Positions 25,920 through 36,580 are shown, counted from the first letter of the stretch. The stretch: 64,000 bases of DNA from Fodinicola acaciae (GCF_010993745.1 NZ_WOTN01000003.1:1240001-1304000); one strand, 5' to 3'. A program made the numbers and translations. The notes: a model not told the origin generated them from the letters alone.

Positions 25920-26906
25920 ATGGCGGAGTTCTGGTTCATCGTCATCGCGGTCCTCTGGATCGGCTTCTTCTTCCTGGAGGGTTTCGACTTCGGCGTCGGC
26001 ATGCTGTTGCCGTTCCTGCCGGAAAACGAGCGGCAGAAGCGCGTCCTCATCAACACGATCGGACCGGTCTGGGACGGCAACGAGGTCTGGCTGATCACCG
26101 CGGTCGGCGCCACCTTCGCGGCCTTCCCCCGCTGGTACGCCGCGTGGCTCTCCGCGCTGTACCTGCCGCTGGTCCTGGTCCTGCTCGGCCTGATCGTCCG
26201 CGGTGTGGCGTTCGAATATCGCGGCCAGCTCGACAGTCCGCGGTGGCGGCGGTGGTGGACGGCGGCGATCTGCACCGGATCGCTGGTCCCCTGTCTCGGC
26301 ATCGGATACGCGCTGACGACCACGCTCACCGGACTTCCGTTGGACAGCGCCGGAAACCGCGTCGGAGGCCCGTTCGCGGTCTTCAGCTGGCCGGCGATGG
26401 TCGGCGCCATCGGCTTTGTCGGATTCGCGCTGCTGCACGGATCTGCTTTCCTGGCACTGAAAACCGACGGAGCTGTCCGGCGCCGCGCGGTGCGCATCAC
26501 GCTCTTCGCTCCGCTGGCACTGCTGCCGCTGGCGATTTTCTCCGGCTGGCTGCCAAACGACACCGTCACCTGGCTGGTCTGGGGCATCGGCATCGCGGCC
26601 GGACTGCTCGCCTGGCTGGCCGCCTGGCGGCGGCGCGAAGGCCTGGCTTTCCTGTTACTCGGCGGTTTTCTGGTGGCGACGCTGGCATCCGCTTTTGTCG
26701 CGCAGTTTCCGGTCGTGTTGCCGTCCACAGTGGACACCCACTGGAGCCTCACCGTCGCCACTGCCAGCGCGTCACCGTATCCGCTGACCGTGATGACCTG
26801 GCTGGCGGCTTTCGGCCTGCCGCTGGTGTTGGCATACCAGGCCTGGACCTACTGGGTTTTCCGGCGCCGCATCGGTGACACGCACATCCCGGATGGTGCG
26901 CATTGA
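25920..26906 (+). CDS. cydB: Cytochrome bd quinol oxidase subunit II
   Basis: 328 residues, ATG at 25920 after an AGGAG site, 10 bases beyond the cydA stop. CydB motifs: WIGFFFLEGFDFGVGMLLPF, GPVWDGNEVWLITAVGATFA and FPRWYAAWLSALYLPLVL. About eight to nine membrane helices are visible. It pairs with CydA in the cytoplasmic membrane. Its stop overlaps the cydDC TTG start. Confidence 0.96.
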   Translation: MAEFWFIVIAVLWIGFFFLEGFDFGVGMLLPFLPENERQKRVLINTIGPVWDGNEVWLITAVGATFAAFPRWYAAWLSALYLPLVLVLLGLIVRGVAFEYRGQLDSPRWRRWWTAAICTGSLVPCLGIGYALTTTLTGLPLDSAGNRVGGPFAVFSWPAMVGAIGFVGFALLHGSAFLALKTDGAVRRRAVRITLFAPLALLPLAIFSGWLPNDTVTWLVWGIGIAAGLLAWLAAWRRREGLAFLLLGGFLVATLASAFVAQFPVVLPSTVDTHWSLTVATASASPYPLTVMTWLAAFGLPLVLAYQAWTYWVFRRRIGDTHIPDGAH

Positions 26907-29900
26907 GCCCGCTCGGTGACGCGCCTCGGCTGTCGCGTACGGCCAGGATCGCGGCGGCCTGGCTGACCGTCCTCGCGGTGGCGCAGGCAGTGGCGACGAT
27001 CGTCGTCGCGGTGGCGATTTCCAACGCTGTCGCCACAATCGCCGCCGGTGGCCCGCTGGAGCCGGCACCGGTCGCGGTTTTCCTTGCGGCTGTTGGCGTA
27101 CGCATGACGCTGACCTGGTCGGCCTCGGTGTTGGCTCGCCGCGCCGCGGCCGGCACCAAGGAGGAAATCCGTGCGCGCGCCGCACAAGCCGCGCTGGCCC
27201 GGCCGGGATCCGGACCGGTCGGCAGCGTGGTGGCGTTGCTGACCAGCGGCCTGGACGATCTCGACGACTGGTTCACCGCGTATCTTCCGGCGCTGTTGTC
27301 GGCGGCGGTCGGTCCGCCGGTGGTTGTGGCCTGGTTGCTGTGGATCGACTGGCCGTCGGCGTTGATCGTCGGCCTCACACTGCCACTGGTGCCGCTTTTC
27401 ATGGTGCTGGTCGGCCGGTTCACGCAGGGTCGCACGGCAGCCGCCGTCGACGCGTTGGCACGGCTCGCCGACCACGTCGTCGAGCTGGCCGCCGGCCTGC
27501 CGGTGCTGGTCGGGCTCGGCCGCGCCGCCGACCATGGCCGCGCGCTGGCGCGGATCGGCGAGCGGCATCGCCAGCGTACGTTGGAAAGTCTGCGCGTCGC
27601 GTTTCTTTCCGCGCTGGTGCTCGAACTGATCGCGATGCTGTCGGTGGCGCTCGTCGCCGTGACAATCGGACTCCGATTGATCGGCGGCCGGATGTCGTTG
27701 GAAACCGGCCTGTTGGTGCTGGTGTTGGCGCCGGAGTGCTATCTGCCGTTGCGTGCGCTCGGTGCCGCCTACCATTCGTCCGCCGGCGGCCTGGAAGCGT
27801 TACGCCGCAGCGGTGAGCTGATCGACGCCGCCCCGCCCGCCGATCGCCAAACCGATGACGGCTGGACGGCCAGCGGTTTGACCGTACGATGGCCGGATCG
27901 GTCCGTGCCGGCGCTTTCCGATCTGGATCTGGTCATCCGGCCAGGAGAAATCGTCGGCGTCGCCGGTCCGAGCGGCTGCGGCAAGTCGACGCTGCTCGCG
28001 CTGCTTTCCGGCGCTTGGGACGGCGATGGCGCCGAGGTGAGCGGCCGGCTCTGGCTGCCGGAGAATCGAGCGTACGCGGCGCAACATCCGCGTACGACCG
28101 AGGAAACCGTCGGCGCCGAGGTCGCGGCCGCCGCGCTTGGGCCCGCTCCGGTGTTGGATGTGTTAGAAGACCTCGATATCAGCCATCTCGCCGACGCGCA
28201 TCCGGCCGAGCTGAGTCCCGGCGAGTTGCGCCGCGTGGCGTTGGCGCGCGTGCTCGTACGTGTGCGCACCGGCGCCAAGGCGGTGGTCCTCGATGAGCCA
28301 ACCGCGCATCTGGATGGCAACGCTCGCGCCAATGTGGAGCTGCTGCTGCGCGGATTCGGTCCTGACGTCGCGGTCGTTGTCGCCTCACACGATGAAAATC
28401 TCCTCGCCGCCGCCGACCGCGTCATCCGGCTCGCCGGCGGTCCGTCCGTCGGCATCGACGCCGACACGACCGAAGCGGCACCAGCCGTCACGCGTACGCG
28501 GATCGCGGCCGAGGCACCGGAAAGCCGGCACGTCCGCGAGCTTTTGCCGATCCTGCGGCCGTATGCCGGCAGGTTGCTCGCGGTGACCGTCCTCGGTGCG
28601 CTGGCCCTCGCGGCCGGTGTCGGCTTGACGGCCACCTCGGCGTGGCTGATCGCGCGAGCCGCGCAGCATCCGCCGGTGCTGATGTTGATGGTCGCGATCG
28701 TCGGCGTCCGGTTCTTCGGCCTGTCGCGAGCAATCTTGCGATATGCCGAGCGGCTGTCTGGCCACGATGCCGTGCTGCGGCTGACAACCGCGATCCGCGA
28801 CCGGCTCTGGCGCGCGCTCGCGGCCGCGCCGATGCGCAAGCGCGACCTGCGTGACGGCACGCCGATGCGCCGCCTTGTCACCGATATCGACGCCCTCACC
28901 GCCGGACTGCTGCGAGTTGTGTTGCCACCATTGGCATCCATCGCCGTGATCGTCGCCGCGATCGCGATTTTGCCTTCGTACGCCCGATGGATGGCCGCGC
29001 CGCTGATCGCGACGACGATCGCCGTGCCGCTGGCAGCGTGGTGGACCGACCGGCATGCCAGCGACCGGACGACCGCCGGTCGCCGTGAGCTTGCCGGCGC
29101 GCTCGCCGTCGCTCTGCCGGCCGCGCCGGACCTGCGCGCGCATGGCATGGTCGCCACCTGGGTCGCACGGATCGCCGAAATGGACGCGAAACTCGCCGCC
29201 GCCACCCGACGCAGTGCCTGGGCCGACGGACTGGCTGGCGGTCTGGTGGTGGCCGGCTGCGGAGCGACCTCGGTCGTCGGTCTGTTGACCGGCATAGCCG
29301 CCGTGTCCGCGGGCAGCCTCTCGCCGATCGCGGTCAGCGTCCTCGCCTTGGCGCCACTGGCGTTGGCCGAAACCTTCCAGGCACTGATCCCGGCCGCGCG
29401 CCAGGCATCCGCGTTGTGGTCCTGCGTCGTACGGACAAGCAACGCGCTGCACATTGACGACCAGCCGACGCGCACCGGAAAACCGCCAGTCAGCGTCGAA
29501 ACGCTGGAGCTGGACGGCGTACGCGCCAGCTGGCCACGGCTCGACGGCTGGTCGGCCGGACCGGTCAGCGCGACCGTCCACACTGGACAGTGGCTGGCGG
29601 TCACCGGACCGTCCGGCGCCGGCAAGTCCACGATCCTGGCCGTGTTGCTCGGATTCCTGCGCCCGGCCGGCGGTCGCTGTCTGCTGTCCGATGTGGACAC
29701 GGCCACGCTGTCGGCCGAGGCGATCCGCGAACGGACCAGCTGGTGTCCGCAGGAGGCGACGCTGTTTTCCGCGAGCGTACGGGCAAACCTGCTGCTCGGA
29801 GCCGATCCGGACGCGCCGCCGACCGACGACGAGCTGACCGGCGTCCTGCACCGCGTCGGCCTCGGAAAACTGCTCGCTCAGCTGCCGAACGGCCTGGACA

Positions 29901-30160
29901 CCGAGGTCGGAGCCGGCGGAGTCGCGCTCTCCGGCGGCGAACGGCATCGCGTCGCCGTCGCCAGGGCACTCCTGCGAAAGGCCGAGATCGTGTTGCTCGA
30001 CGAGCCGACCGCGCACCTCGACCGCGAGACGGCCGATGCGTTGATCAGCGATCTTCGCGGTGCACTGGCCGAAAAGATCGTCGTGCTGGTGACTCACGAC
30101 CGGCGATACGCGACGATCTGCGACCGCGAGATCAGCCTCGGCCAGCTCGTCAACGTCTAG
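26903..30160 (+). CDS. cydDC: Fused CydD-CydC thiol-reductant ABC exporter
   Basis: 1085 residues; both half-transporters are joined in one chain. CydD half: N-terminal membrane domain, Walker A GPSGCGKST at 355-363, signature LSPGELRRVALA and Walker B AVVLDEPTAHLD. CydC half from ~540: a second membrane domain (VGLTATSAWLIARAAQHPPV), Walker A GPSGAGKST near residue 902, signature LSGGERHRVAVA and IVLLDEPTAHLD. The TTG start overlaps the cydB stop by 4 bases. The family exports cysteine/glutathione-type reductants or loads haem, and is needed for bd oxidase assembly. Fusion of D and C is known in actinobacteria. Confidence 0.95.
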   Translation: MSPLGDAPRLSRTARIAAAWLTVLAVAQAVATIVVAVAISNAVATIAAGGPLEPAPVAVFLAAVGVRMTLTWSASVLARRAAAGTKEEIRARAAQAALARPGSGPVGSVVALLTSGLDDLDDWFTAYLPALLSAAVGPPVVVAWLLWIDWPSALIVGLTLPLVPLFMVLVGRFTQGRTAAAVDALARLADHVVELAAGLPVLVGLGRAADHGRALARIGERHRQRTLESLRVAFLSALVLELIAMLSVALVAVTIGLRLIGGRMSLETGLLVLVLAPECYLPLRALGAAYHSSAGGLEALRRSGELIDAAPPADRQTDDGWTASGLTVRWPDRSVPALSDLDLVIRPGEIVGVAGPSGCGKSTLLALLSGAWDGDGAEVSGRLWLPENRAYAAQHPRTTEETVGAEVAAAALGPAPVLDVLEDLDISHLADAHPAELSPGELRRVALARVLVRVRTGAKAVVLDEPTAHLDGNARANVELLLRGFGPDVAVVVASHDENLLAAADRVIRLAGGPSVGIDADTTEAAPAVTRTRIAAEAPESRHVRELLPILRPYAGRLLAVTVLGALALAAGVGLTATSAWLIARAAQHPPVLMLMVAIVGVRFFGLSRAILRYAERLSGHDAVLRLTTAIRDRLWRALAAAPMRKRDLRDGTPMRRLVTDIDALTAGLLRVVLPPLASIAVIVAAIAILPSYARWMAAPLIATTIAVPLAAWWTDRHASDRTTAGRRELAGALAVALPAAPDLRAHGMVATWVARIAEMDAKLAAATRRSAWADGLAGGLVVAGCGATSVVGLLTGIAAVSAGSLSPIAVSVLALAPLALAETFQALIPAARQASALWSCVVRTSNALHIDDQPTRTGKPPVSVETLELDGVRASWPRLDGWSAGPVSATVHTGQWLAVTGPSGAGKSTILAVLLGFLRPAGGRCLLSDVDTATLSAEAIRERTSWCPQEATLFSASVRANLLLGADPDAPPTDDELTGVLHRVGLGKLLAQLPNGLDTEVGAGGVALSGGERHRVAVARALLRKAEIVLLDEPTAHLDRETADALISDLRGALAEKIVVLVTHDRRYATICDREISLGQLVNV

Positions 30161-30168
30161 GGCCTGTC

Positions 30169-31971
30169 CTAGAGTTTCCAGACCCACACATCATCGACCG
30201 GTTTGCCAGGACCGAAAAGTGCCTGCAACGCCGCGCGCAGCTCGGCCTGCCGCGGATCGGGACCGAGCACGACACACGACGATTTCCAGTAACGCAGGTC
30301 CCTTTCCGCCTGCGTGCGTTCCTTCGCACCGATCGGTGGCACCACGCCGGACTTGCGGACCTTGGTCAGCAACTGCGAGGTCGAGGTCGGATAGACACCG
30401 AATGCCGCCGTGCCGTGCGCACCATAGGGACCGACGAAAAACCCTTGTGGCAAGGCAAACCGCGTATCGGTCGCCGCGGCCCAACGCATCGCGAGCGGAT
30501 CGCCCGGCTCCGGCAGCGGTACGGTCACGATCGTCTGGCCGGGCGCCGCGCACTGCTGCCAGTCACCGGACGCGAAATACGTCGGCACCGGCTGGCGCGC
30601 GGCGGTCGGCAGCGGCAACGGCACGAGCGGAATCAACGCCACGGTCACCGCCACCGGCACGGCGACCGTCGTAAATCGTCCTTCAAACGTACGATCCAAC
30701 GCCAGTGCCACCAACAAACCGATCAACGGCAGCAAAACGATCGCGTAACGCGTCGGCAATGCGCCGTCGACGGCCGGCAACCCCTTGATCAACTCGTACG
30801 GCATCCAGATGCCGGTGTTGTGGCCGTCGATCACCAGCCGTGGACCAAAAGACAGCAGCACCATCACAATGCCGGTCACCGCGACCGCTGGCACCACACC
30901 GCCGCGCCGCCGCCACAGCCAGCCGACAAGCACCGCCACCAGCAGCACCAGCGGCCAGCCGAGAAACGTGTTGTACTCCGTCGGTCCGAGCGCGAGCTTG
31001 CCCACGTCGTATGGCGCCGGCAGGCCGCCACCGGCGACCGACAGCGGCGGAAACGCGACGTACGACCGCAAATCCGCGACGTACGCGACCGACCACTCCA
31101 GATGCCGGACGGCCTGCGGACCGGCGAACTGGATGGTCAGCGGATAGGCCAACAACAGCGCGCCGACCGCCATCGCGACGCTGAGACCGCGCACCAGATC
31201 CGGCAGTGCCTTGCGCACGTCGTTGCGACGGAATGCCGCATACGCCAAGGAAAAGACGACCAGCGACAGCGCGGCCAGGAACAGGATCTCCTCACCGAGA
31301 AACGCCTGCGAAGCGACCAGCACGCCGAGCACGACACCGGTGATCAGCGGACGCTGACCGCGGAAAATTCGTACGACACAATAGATGATCGGCGGCACCA
31401 GCCATTGGGCCGTGATGTGCAGATGACTGTTGGACTGGGTGATCATCGCCGGCCCGAAACCGCAGACCGCCGCGCCGACCGCGGCCGACATCCAGCCGAT
31501 GCGCGACACGCGCGAGAAAAGGAAAAACCAGCCGATCGCCGTGCCAGCGAGGTTGAGCGCGACACACAACGCGAAAGCGGTCGCCACACCGGCGACCGCG
31601 ATCACCGGCGCCAGCAGGATGCCGTGCAGGATGTGCGCGGCATTGGACATCAGGTTGATGCCTTCCGGCGCGTTGAGCCGGTCGGTCACCAGGCTGAAGT
31701 CGCCGACCCAGAAGCGGCTGGCCCTGGCCATGAACCATTCGATCAGGATCTGGTCGTTGGGGTTGACCGACAGCGTACGGTTGTCCGGTCCGCCCTGCCA
31801 CAGGCCGGCGGTCAGATAGCCGGCGCACAGCACGTACGCGACACAGACCAGAACGTCGATCCGCTGCCTGACCCACTGCCGCGGAGCGGATTTGTCGTCT
31901 TCCGGGCGCACTTCCGGCGTCTTGACTAAGGTCACCCCGTCGGCCATGCCAGAAAGGCTAGTGGTCGCCAT
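30169..31971 (-). CDS. Large polytopic membrane protein, GT-C glycosyltransferase-like
   Basis: 600 residues with about 11-12 hydrophobic helices followed by a ~130-residue soluble C-terminal domain. After the first helix comes SVNPNDQILIEWFMA, an acidic loop reminiscent of the catalytic Asp loop of GT-C enzymes, then NAPEGINLMSNAAHILHG. Such proteins transfer sugars from lipid donors outside the membrane; activity here is inferred from topology. The ATG at 31971 has no strong ribosome site; an internal ATG at 31947 is an alternative. It converges on cydDC with 8 bases between stops, bridged by TCTAGG-N6-CCTAGA (30156-30173). Confidence 0.75.
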   Translation of the reverse strand: MATTSLSGMADGVTLVKTPEVRPEDDKSAPRQWVRQRIDVLVCVAYVLCAGYLTAGLWQGGPDNRTLSVNPNDQILIEWFMARASRFWVGDFSLVTDRLNAPEGINLMSNAAHILHGILLAPVIAVAGVATAFALCVALNLAGTAIGWFFLFSRVSRIGWMSAAVGAAVCGFGPAMITQSNSHLHITAQWLVPPIIYCVVRIFRGQRPLITGVVLGVLVASQAFLGEEILFLAALSLVVFSLAYAAFRRNDVRKALPDLVRGLSVAMAVGALLLAYPLTIQFAGPQAVRHLEWSVAYVADLRSYVAFPPLSVAGGGLPAPYDVGKLALGPTEYNTFLGWPLVLLVAVLVGWLWRRRGGVVPAVAVTGIVMVLLSFGPRLVIDGHNTGIWMPYELIKGLPAVDGALPTRYAIVLLPLIGLLVALALDRTFEGRFTTVAVPVAVTVALIPLVPLPLPTAARQPVPTYFASGDWQQCAAPGQTIVTVPLPEPGDPLAMRWAAATDTRFALPQGFFVGPYGAHGTAAFGVYPTSTSQLLTKVRKSGVVPPIGAKERTQAERDLRYWKSSCVVLGPDPRQAELRAALQALFGPGKPVDDVWVWKL

Positions 31972-32043
31972 CGGATTACGCTGCTCGGTTGTCACGCGGA
32001 TGAGCAAGCGCCGGCGCATTTTGTCGGCCAGAGGAGGTGCACC

Positions 32044-33015
32044 GTGTTCGACGTCTTCGATCCGGACGCCGTGCATGGCCGCGTCTACCAGGCACTGGTG
32101 GCCGAGCCGCGCGCCTCGGTGGCGGCGATCGCGAAACGCACGTGCCTGCCGGAAAAACTGGTCCGCGACACGCTCGCCGAGCTCCGACAGGCCGATATGG
32201 CAACCGATTCGGACGGCGACCGGTGGGACGCGCGCAGCCCCGATCTGGTTGCCGCCACCGAGTTGCGCCGCGAGGACGACCGGCGCGTGCGGCTGCGCGC
32301 GGCCGAGGCGCAGCTGATGGAGGTGTTTCGCTACAGCCGGCTGCGGACCCCTGGTTTCGTCGAGATCATCCACGGTCCGGCCGCGTTTTTCGCGCGGTTC
32401 CAGAAGATCCAGGAGGGCGTACGGTCCGAGGTGAAGGCGATCGACCGGCCACCGTACTACTGGGACGCGGCCGAGATCGACCGCCAGGAGCGGCTGCAGA
32501 TCGCCCAGATGGCGACCGGCATCAGCTATCGCACCGTCTACCAGGAAAGCGAAAGCGACTCGCCGGTCCGCAACGCGAGCATGATGCGGACGATCACCGC
32601 CGGCGAAAACGCGCGGGTGCTGGCCGATCCACCGGTGAAGCTGACCATCGTCGACGACGAGGTCGCCGTGTTGGCCACCGACCCGCCGGACGGGGCCGGC
32701 GGCACGCTGCTCGTGCTGCTGGTGCACAAGTCGGTGCTGCTGGACTCGCTGACCAGGATCTTCGAGTCGCTGTGGCGGCTGGCGGTGCCGGTCAACCTGG
32801 CGCGGCTCAATGAGACGATCAACGAGACGCTGAGCGACCGCGAGCGCGAGATCCTGACGCTGATGGCCAGCGGCGCCACCGACGACGCGATCGCGCGGCG
32901 GCTCGGCCTGTCGCGGCGCACGGTCGTACGCGACGTTGGCCGGCTGCTGGAACAGCTCGGCGCCACCACCCGATTCCAGGCCGGCGCGCAGGCCGCCCGC
33001 CGCGGCTGGCTGTGA
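32044..33015 (+). CDS. LuxR-type HTH transcriptional regulator with TrmB-like N-terminus
   Basis: 323 residues, GTG start with AGGAGG upstream. The N-terminal ~60 residues look like a winged helix (VYQALVAEPRASVAAIAKRT). The middle is a helical sensor-like region (DPPVKLTIVDDEVAVLATDP). The C-terminus is a LuxR/GerE HTH (LSDREREILTLMASGATDDA, LGLSRRTVVRDVGRLLEQLG). This two-HTH architecture is common in actinomycetes. It is divergent from the GT-C-like gene (72 bases) and may regulate it. There is no receiver domain, so the signal is unknown. Confidence 0.87.
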   Translation: MFDVFDPDAVHGRVYQALVAEPRASVAAIAKRTCLPEKLVRDTLAELRQADMATDSDGDRWDARSPDLVAATELRREDDRRVRLRAAEAQLMEVFRYSRLRTPGFVEIIHGPAAFFARFQKIQEGVRSEVKAIDRPPYYWDAAEIDRQERLQIAQMATGISYRTVYQESESDSPVRNASMMRTITAGENARVLADPPVKLTIVDDEVAVLATDPPDGAGGTLLVLLVHKSVLLDSLTRIFESLWRLAVPVNLARLNETINETLSDREREILTLMASGATDDAIARRLGLSRRTVVRDVGRLLEQLGATTRFQAGAQAARRGWL

Positions 33016-33099
33016 CATACCGGCACGATTCGCCCCGCGTACGTGACCGGTCGGCGACGAGAAGAGACGTGGAAGAACCGATTCAGTAGGGTGCTGCAC

Positions 33100-35838
33100 A
33101 TGAGCACCGAGGACGTCGTCGAGGAGCAGCCGCCGCATCCGGCCGACGCGGCGTTGCGTGCCGACATCCGGCGGCTCGGCCGGCTGCTCGGCGAGTCGCT
33201 GGTCCGCCAGGTCGGCCCCGAGCTGCTGGAGCTGGTCGAGACCGTACGCCGGCTGACCCGCTCTGACCCGGACAAGGCCGCCGAGCTGCTGCGCGAGGCC
33301 GACGTGCCGACCGCGATCCGGCTGGTGCGCGCGTTTTCCGAGTTTTTCCAGCTGGCCAACGTCACCGAGCAGACGCATCGCGGCCGCGAGCTGGCGACCA
33401 GGCGGCGCGAGGAGGGCGGCTGGCTGGAGGCGACCGCGCGGATGATCCGCGAGCGCGGCGTGCCGGCCGCCGAGATCGCCGCCGCCGCGCGCAACCTGGC
33501 CGTACGACCCGTGTTCACCGCCCACCCGACCGAGGCGGCGCGCCGGTCGGTGCTGGCCAAGCAGCGCAAGATCGCCGACCTGCTCGACGCGGAGGCGGCC
33601 GGCCGGTCCGGCCGGCGCACCGACGAGCGGCTGGCCGAGCTGATCGACCTGCTCTGGCAGACCGACGACCTGCGGCTGGAGCGTCCGGAGCCGGACGACG
33701 AGGCCCGCAACGCGATCTACTACCTCGACGACCTCTACGCCGAGGCCGCGCCGGAGGTGCTCACCGAGCTGGCCGGCACGCTCGCCGACCTCGGCGCCAG
33801 CCTGCCGGACGACACCCGGCCGCTCAGCTTCGGCACCTGGACCGGCGGCGACCGCGACGGCAACCCGTACGTCTCGGCCGCGGTCACCATGCGGGTGCTG
33901 CGGCTGCAGTACGAGCACGGCATCCGGGACGCCGAGCGGATGCTGGCCGGCCTGGTCGACGAGCTGAGCGTGTCGAGCCGCGTCGCCGGCGCGTCGGAGG
34001 AGCTGCGCGAGAGCGTACGCGTCGACCTCGACGCGCTGCCGGAGGTCGAGCAGCGTTTCCGGCGGATCAACGTCGAGGAGCCGTATCGGCTGAAAATCCG
34101 TTGTATCCAGGCGAAACTCCACCGTACGCGGCAGCGGCTGGCGGCCGGTCTGCCGCACTCGCCGGGCCTGGACTACCTGGGCAGCGCGGAGATAGTCGCC
34201 GACCTGGAGGTCATGCGGCGGTCGCTGCTGGAGCACGACGGACAGCTGATGGCGCGAGGCCGGCTGGCCGAGGCGATCCGTACGGTCCGCGCTTTCGGCC
34301 TGCACCTGGCCACGATGGACGTACGTGAGCACGCCGACGCGCATCATGCCGTGCTGGCCACGCTTTTCGACCGGCTGGGCGAGATGGACCGCAAGTATGC
34401 CGAGCTCGACCGTCCACAAAGGACGGCGCTGCTGGTGCGCGAGCTGTCCAACCGGCGGCCGCTGACCGGTCTCGCGACTCATCTGGAAGACACCGACGCG
34501 CGCACTTTTGGTGTCTTCACGACGATCCGCGACGCGCTGAACGCCTTCGGTCCGGAGGTCGTCGAGTCCTACATCATCTCCATGACCCAGGGCATCGACG
34601 ACGTACTCGCCGCCGTGCTGCTGGCACGTGAGGCCGGTCTGGTCGACGTGCACAACGGTGAGGCGCGGCTGGGTTTCGTACCATTGCTGGAACAAGCCGC
34701 CGAGCTGCGCGCCGCCGGCGAGATTTTGGACCAGCTGCTGTCCATCCCGGGCTATCGGCGGATCGTGGCCGCGCGCGGTGACGTGCAGGAGGTCATGCTC
34801 GGCTATTCCGACTCCAACAAGGACGCCGGCATCGCCACCAGCCAGTGGGAAATCCACAAGGCGCAGCGCGCTTTGCGTGACGTGGCGGCGAAACACGGCG
34901 TACGGCTGCAACTTTTCCATGGCCGCGGCGGCACGGTCGGTCGCGGCGGCGGTCCGACGCACGACGCGATCCTGGCGCAGCCGTGGGGCACGCTGGACGG
35001 CGCGATCAAGGTCACCGAGCAGGGCGAGGTGATCAGCGACAAATACATGCTGCCCACGCTGGCCAGGGAAAACCTGGAGCTGACCGTCGCCGCCGTGCTG
35101 CAGGCCTCGGTGCTGCACACCGCGCCGCGGCAGTCCGGCGAGCAGCTGGCCAGGTGGAACGCGGCGATGGAGGCGATCAGCGACGCCGCGTACGGCCGCT
35201 ATCGCGAGCTGATCACCGACGAGGACCTGCCGCGCTATTTCTGGGCCTCCACGCCGGCCGAGCTGCTCGGCGAGCTCAACATCGGCTCACGGCCGGCGAA
35301 ACGACCCAACGCCGACGCGGGTCTGGCCGGCCTGCGCGCGATCCCGTGGGTCTTCGGCTGGACGCAGTCGCGGCAGATCGTGCCCGGCTGGTACGGCGTC
35401 GGCTCCGGCCTGGCCGCCGCGCGCGCCGCCGGGCTCGACGGACTGCTGACCGAGATGTACGCGGAGTGGCACTTTTTCCGCACTTTCGTGTCCAACGTCG
35501 AGATGACGCTGACCAAGACCGACCTGCGGATGGCGGCGCAGTATGTCGAGCGGCTGGTGCCCGGCGAGCTGCACCACGTCTTCGAGCGGATCCAGGCGGA
35601 GTTCGACCTGACCATCGCCGAGCTGCTGCGGCTGACCGACGAGGAGAGTCTGCTGGCCAGCCAGCCGCAGCTGCGCCGCACCCTTGGCGTACGCGACCGC
35701 TACCTTTCGCCTTTGCATCAATTGCAGATCGAGCTGATGGCGCGGCGGCGGCAGGCAGGCGAGCCGGATCCGGCCCTTTCTCGCGCTTTGTTGCTCACGG
35801 TGAACGGCATCGCGGCAGGAATGCGCAACACCGGCTGA
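33100..35838 (+). CDS. ppc: Phosphoenolpyruvate carboxylase
   Basis: 912 residues. Diagnostic motifs: [15 protein letters not shown] with the catalytic His, [44 protein letters not shown] and the C-terminal RNTG. The enzyme converts PEP and bicarbonate to oxaloacetate, replenishing the TCA cycle. I start at the ATG at 33100 (MSTEDVVEE), with TAGGGTG upstream; a longer reading from 33043 is less likely. It is a single gene between the LuxR-type regulator and a secreted peptide gene. Confidence 0.97.
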   Translation: MSTEDVVEEQPPHPADAALRADIRRLGRLLGESLVRQVGPELLELVETVRRLTRSDPDKAAELLREADVPTAIRLVRAFSEFFQLANVTEQTHRGRELATRRREEGGWLEATARMIRERGVPAAEIAAAARNLAVRPVFTAHPTEAARRSVLAKQRKIADLLDAEAAGRSGRRTDERLAELIDLLWQTDDLRLERPEPDDEARNAIYYLDDLYAEAAPEVLTELAGTLADLGASLPDDTRPLSFGTWTGGDRDGNPYVSAAVTMRVLRLQYEHGIRDAERMLAGLVDELSVSSRVAGASEELRESVRVDLDALPEVEQRFRRINVEEPYRLKIRCIQAKLHRTRQRLAAGLPHSPGLDYLGSAEIVADLEVMRRSLLEHDGQLMARGRLAEAIRTVRAFGLHLATMDVREHADAHHAVLATLFDRLGEMDRKYAELDRPQRTALLVRELSNRRPLTGLATHLEDTDARTFGVFTTIRDALNAFGPEVVESYIISMTQGIDDVLAAVLLAREAGLVDVHNGEARLGFVPLLEQAAELRAAGEILDQLLSIPGYRRIVAARGDVQEVMLGYSDSNKDAGIATSQWEIHKAQRALRDVAAKHGVRLQLFHGRGGTVGRGGGPTHDAILAQPWGTLDGAIKVTEQGEVISDKYMLPTLARENLELTVAAVLQASVLHTAPRQSGEQLARWNAAMEAISDAAYGRYRELITDEDLPRYFWASTPAELLGELNIGSRPAKRPNADAGLAGLRAIPWVFGWTQSRQIVPGWYGVGSGLAAARAAGLDGLLTEMYAEWHFFRTFVSNVEMTLTKTDLRMAAQYVERLVPGELHHVFERIQAEFDLTIAELLRLTDEESLLASQPQLRRTLGVRDRYLSPLHQLQIELMARRRQAGEPDPALSRALLLTVNGIAAGMRNTG

Positions 35839-35934
35839 GTTTTCACGCAGGCCGTACCGCTGGCCGCTGGGCCCGTGGTACAACGTGGGAAACCTCGAGA
35901 AACCGATTTCTAAGACCCTTGTCGGAGGTCTGAG

Positions 35935-36126
35935 ATGCATAACGCCATCGTCCGCGTCGCCGCTGCCGCTGCCGCCATCTTCGCCACCGCCGCGCTCGGT
36001 GTCGCTCTCGCCGCCCCGGTCAACGCCAGTGTGCCCGTCGGCACCATCAACGGCGACGGCGTACCGTCGTGGACCCAGGGCAGCGGCGGCACCATCAACG
36101 GCGACGAAACCCCCGGCCACGGCTGA
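35935..36126 (+). CDS. Small secreted peptide with GTINGD repeat
   Basis: 63 residues with a perfect-looking signal peptide (MHNAIVRV, long Ala-rich core, cleavage near ALAAPVNA). The mature part is only ~30 residues and contains GTINGD twice (VGTINGDGVPSWTQ; GGTINGDETPGHG). CGGAGG lies 6 bases before the ATG, a strong ribosome site supporting translation. A hairpin follows at 36136-36189. No family is recognised; it may be a secreted signal or surface peptide. Confidence 0.75.
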   Translation: MHNAIVRVAAAAAAIFATAALGVALAAPVNASVPVGTINGDGVPSWTQGSGGTINGDETPGHG

Positions 36127-36135
36127 CGTTGGTCC

Positions 36136-36189
36136 AATGTGCTATTTGGGACCACTTTCACGCCGAGAAGTGGTCCCCAACAGCACATT
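36136..36189. terminator. Bipartite hairpin after secreted peptide gene
   Basis: AATGTGCT (36136-36143) pairs with AGCACATT (36182-36189), and inside GGGACCACTT (36148-36157) pairs with AAGTGGTCCC (36168-36177), both perfect, with a 10-base loop. It lies 10 bases after the peptide stop and overlaps the 3' end of the DUF559 pseudogene on the other strand. Confidence 0.7.
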
Positions 36190-36540
36190 CGACTGGCCGG
36201 TCGGCTCCCAGCCGCGGCTGATGAGGGCGGCGCGGAGTTTGCTGAGGAAACGGTGGCTGCCGCCGGCCAGGTCAGCGGCGGACGAGCGGAGGATCAGCCA
36301 GCCGTCGGCGGACAGGTCCGTGTAACGCGCGGTGTCGATGGCGAACTGCTTCGGCTCCGTGTGGTGCCGGCCCTCATGCTCGACACCAATCTAGTACTCG
36401 CGGTAACCGAGATCCAGTCGCGGCAGACCGCAGCAGCCAGTCGCCAACATCGCATCGCCGACCGCCACGAGTTCTTCCAACTCGACGCGGACTGACTTCG
36501 GGGACCGCCTCGAAAGGCAACCGCCTGGCTGGTGGCATGC
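36142..36540 (-). pseudogene. DUF559/Vsr-like endonuclease-domain remnant
   Basis: The minus strand encodes GLPRLDLGYREY, a TAG stop (36391-36393), then IGVEHEGRHHTEPKQFAID and YTDLSADGWLILR. This is the characteristic C-terminal domain of DUF559 proteins (restriction-endonuclease-like fold), interrupted by one in-frame amber codon. A helical stretch, VELEELVAVGDAML, precedes it. No start codon or full N-terminal half is present; intact relatives are about 280-300 residues. It is therefore a truncated and interrupted relic. The frame ends at 36142, inside the hairpin. Confidence 0.75.
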
Positions 36541-36580
36541 CTCAATCGTCAGGCAGCGTACGAGCACCGCGGCGGGACGT

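Noticed and set aside
24407-26761. A 784-codon minus-strand frame across cydA/cydB
   Set aside because: Antisense shadow of two unmistakable cytochrome bd subunit genes.
30169-35118. A 1649-codon open frame on the minus strand
   Set aside because: Only the 30169-31971 part is a membrane protein gene; the rest is the antisense shadow of the LuxR-type regulator and PEP carboxylase genes.
36294-36545. 83-codon minus-strand frame as a gene
   Set aside because: It is out of frame with the recognisable DUF559 domain, which reads in another frame; treated as pseudogene sequence.
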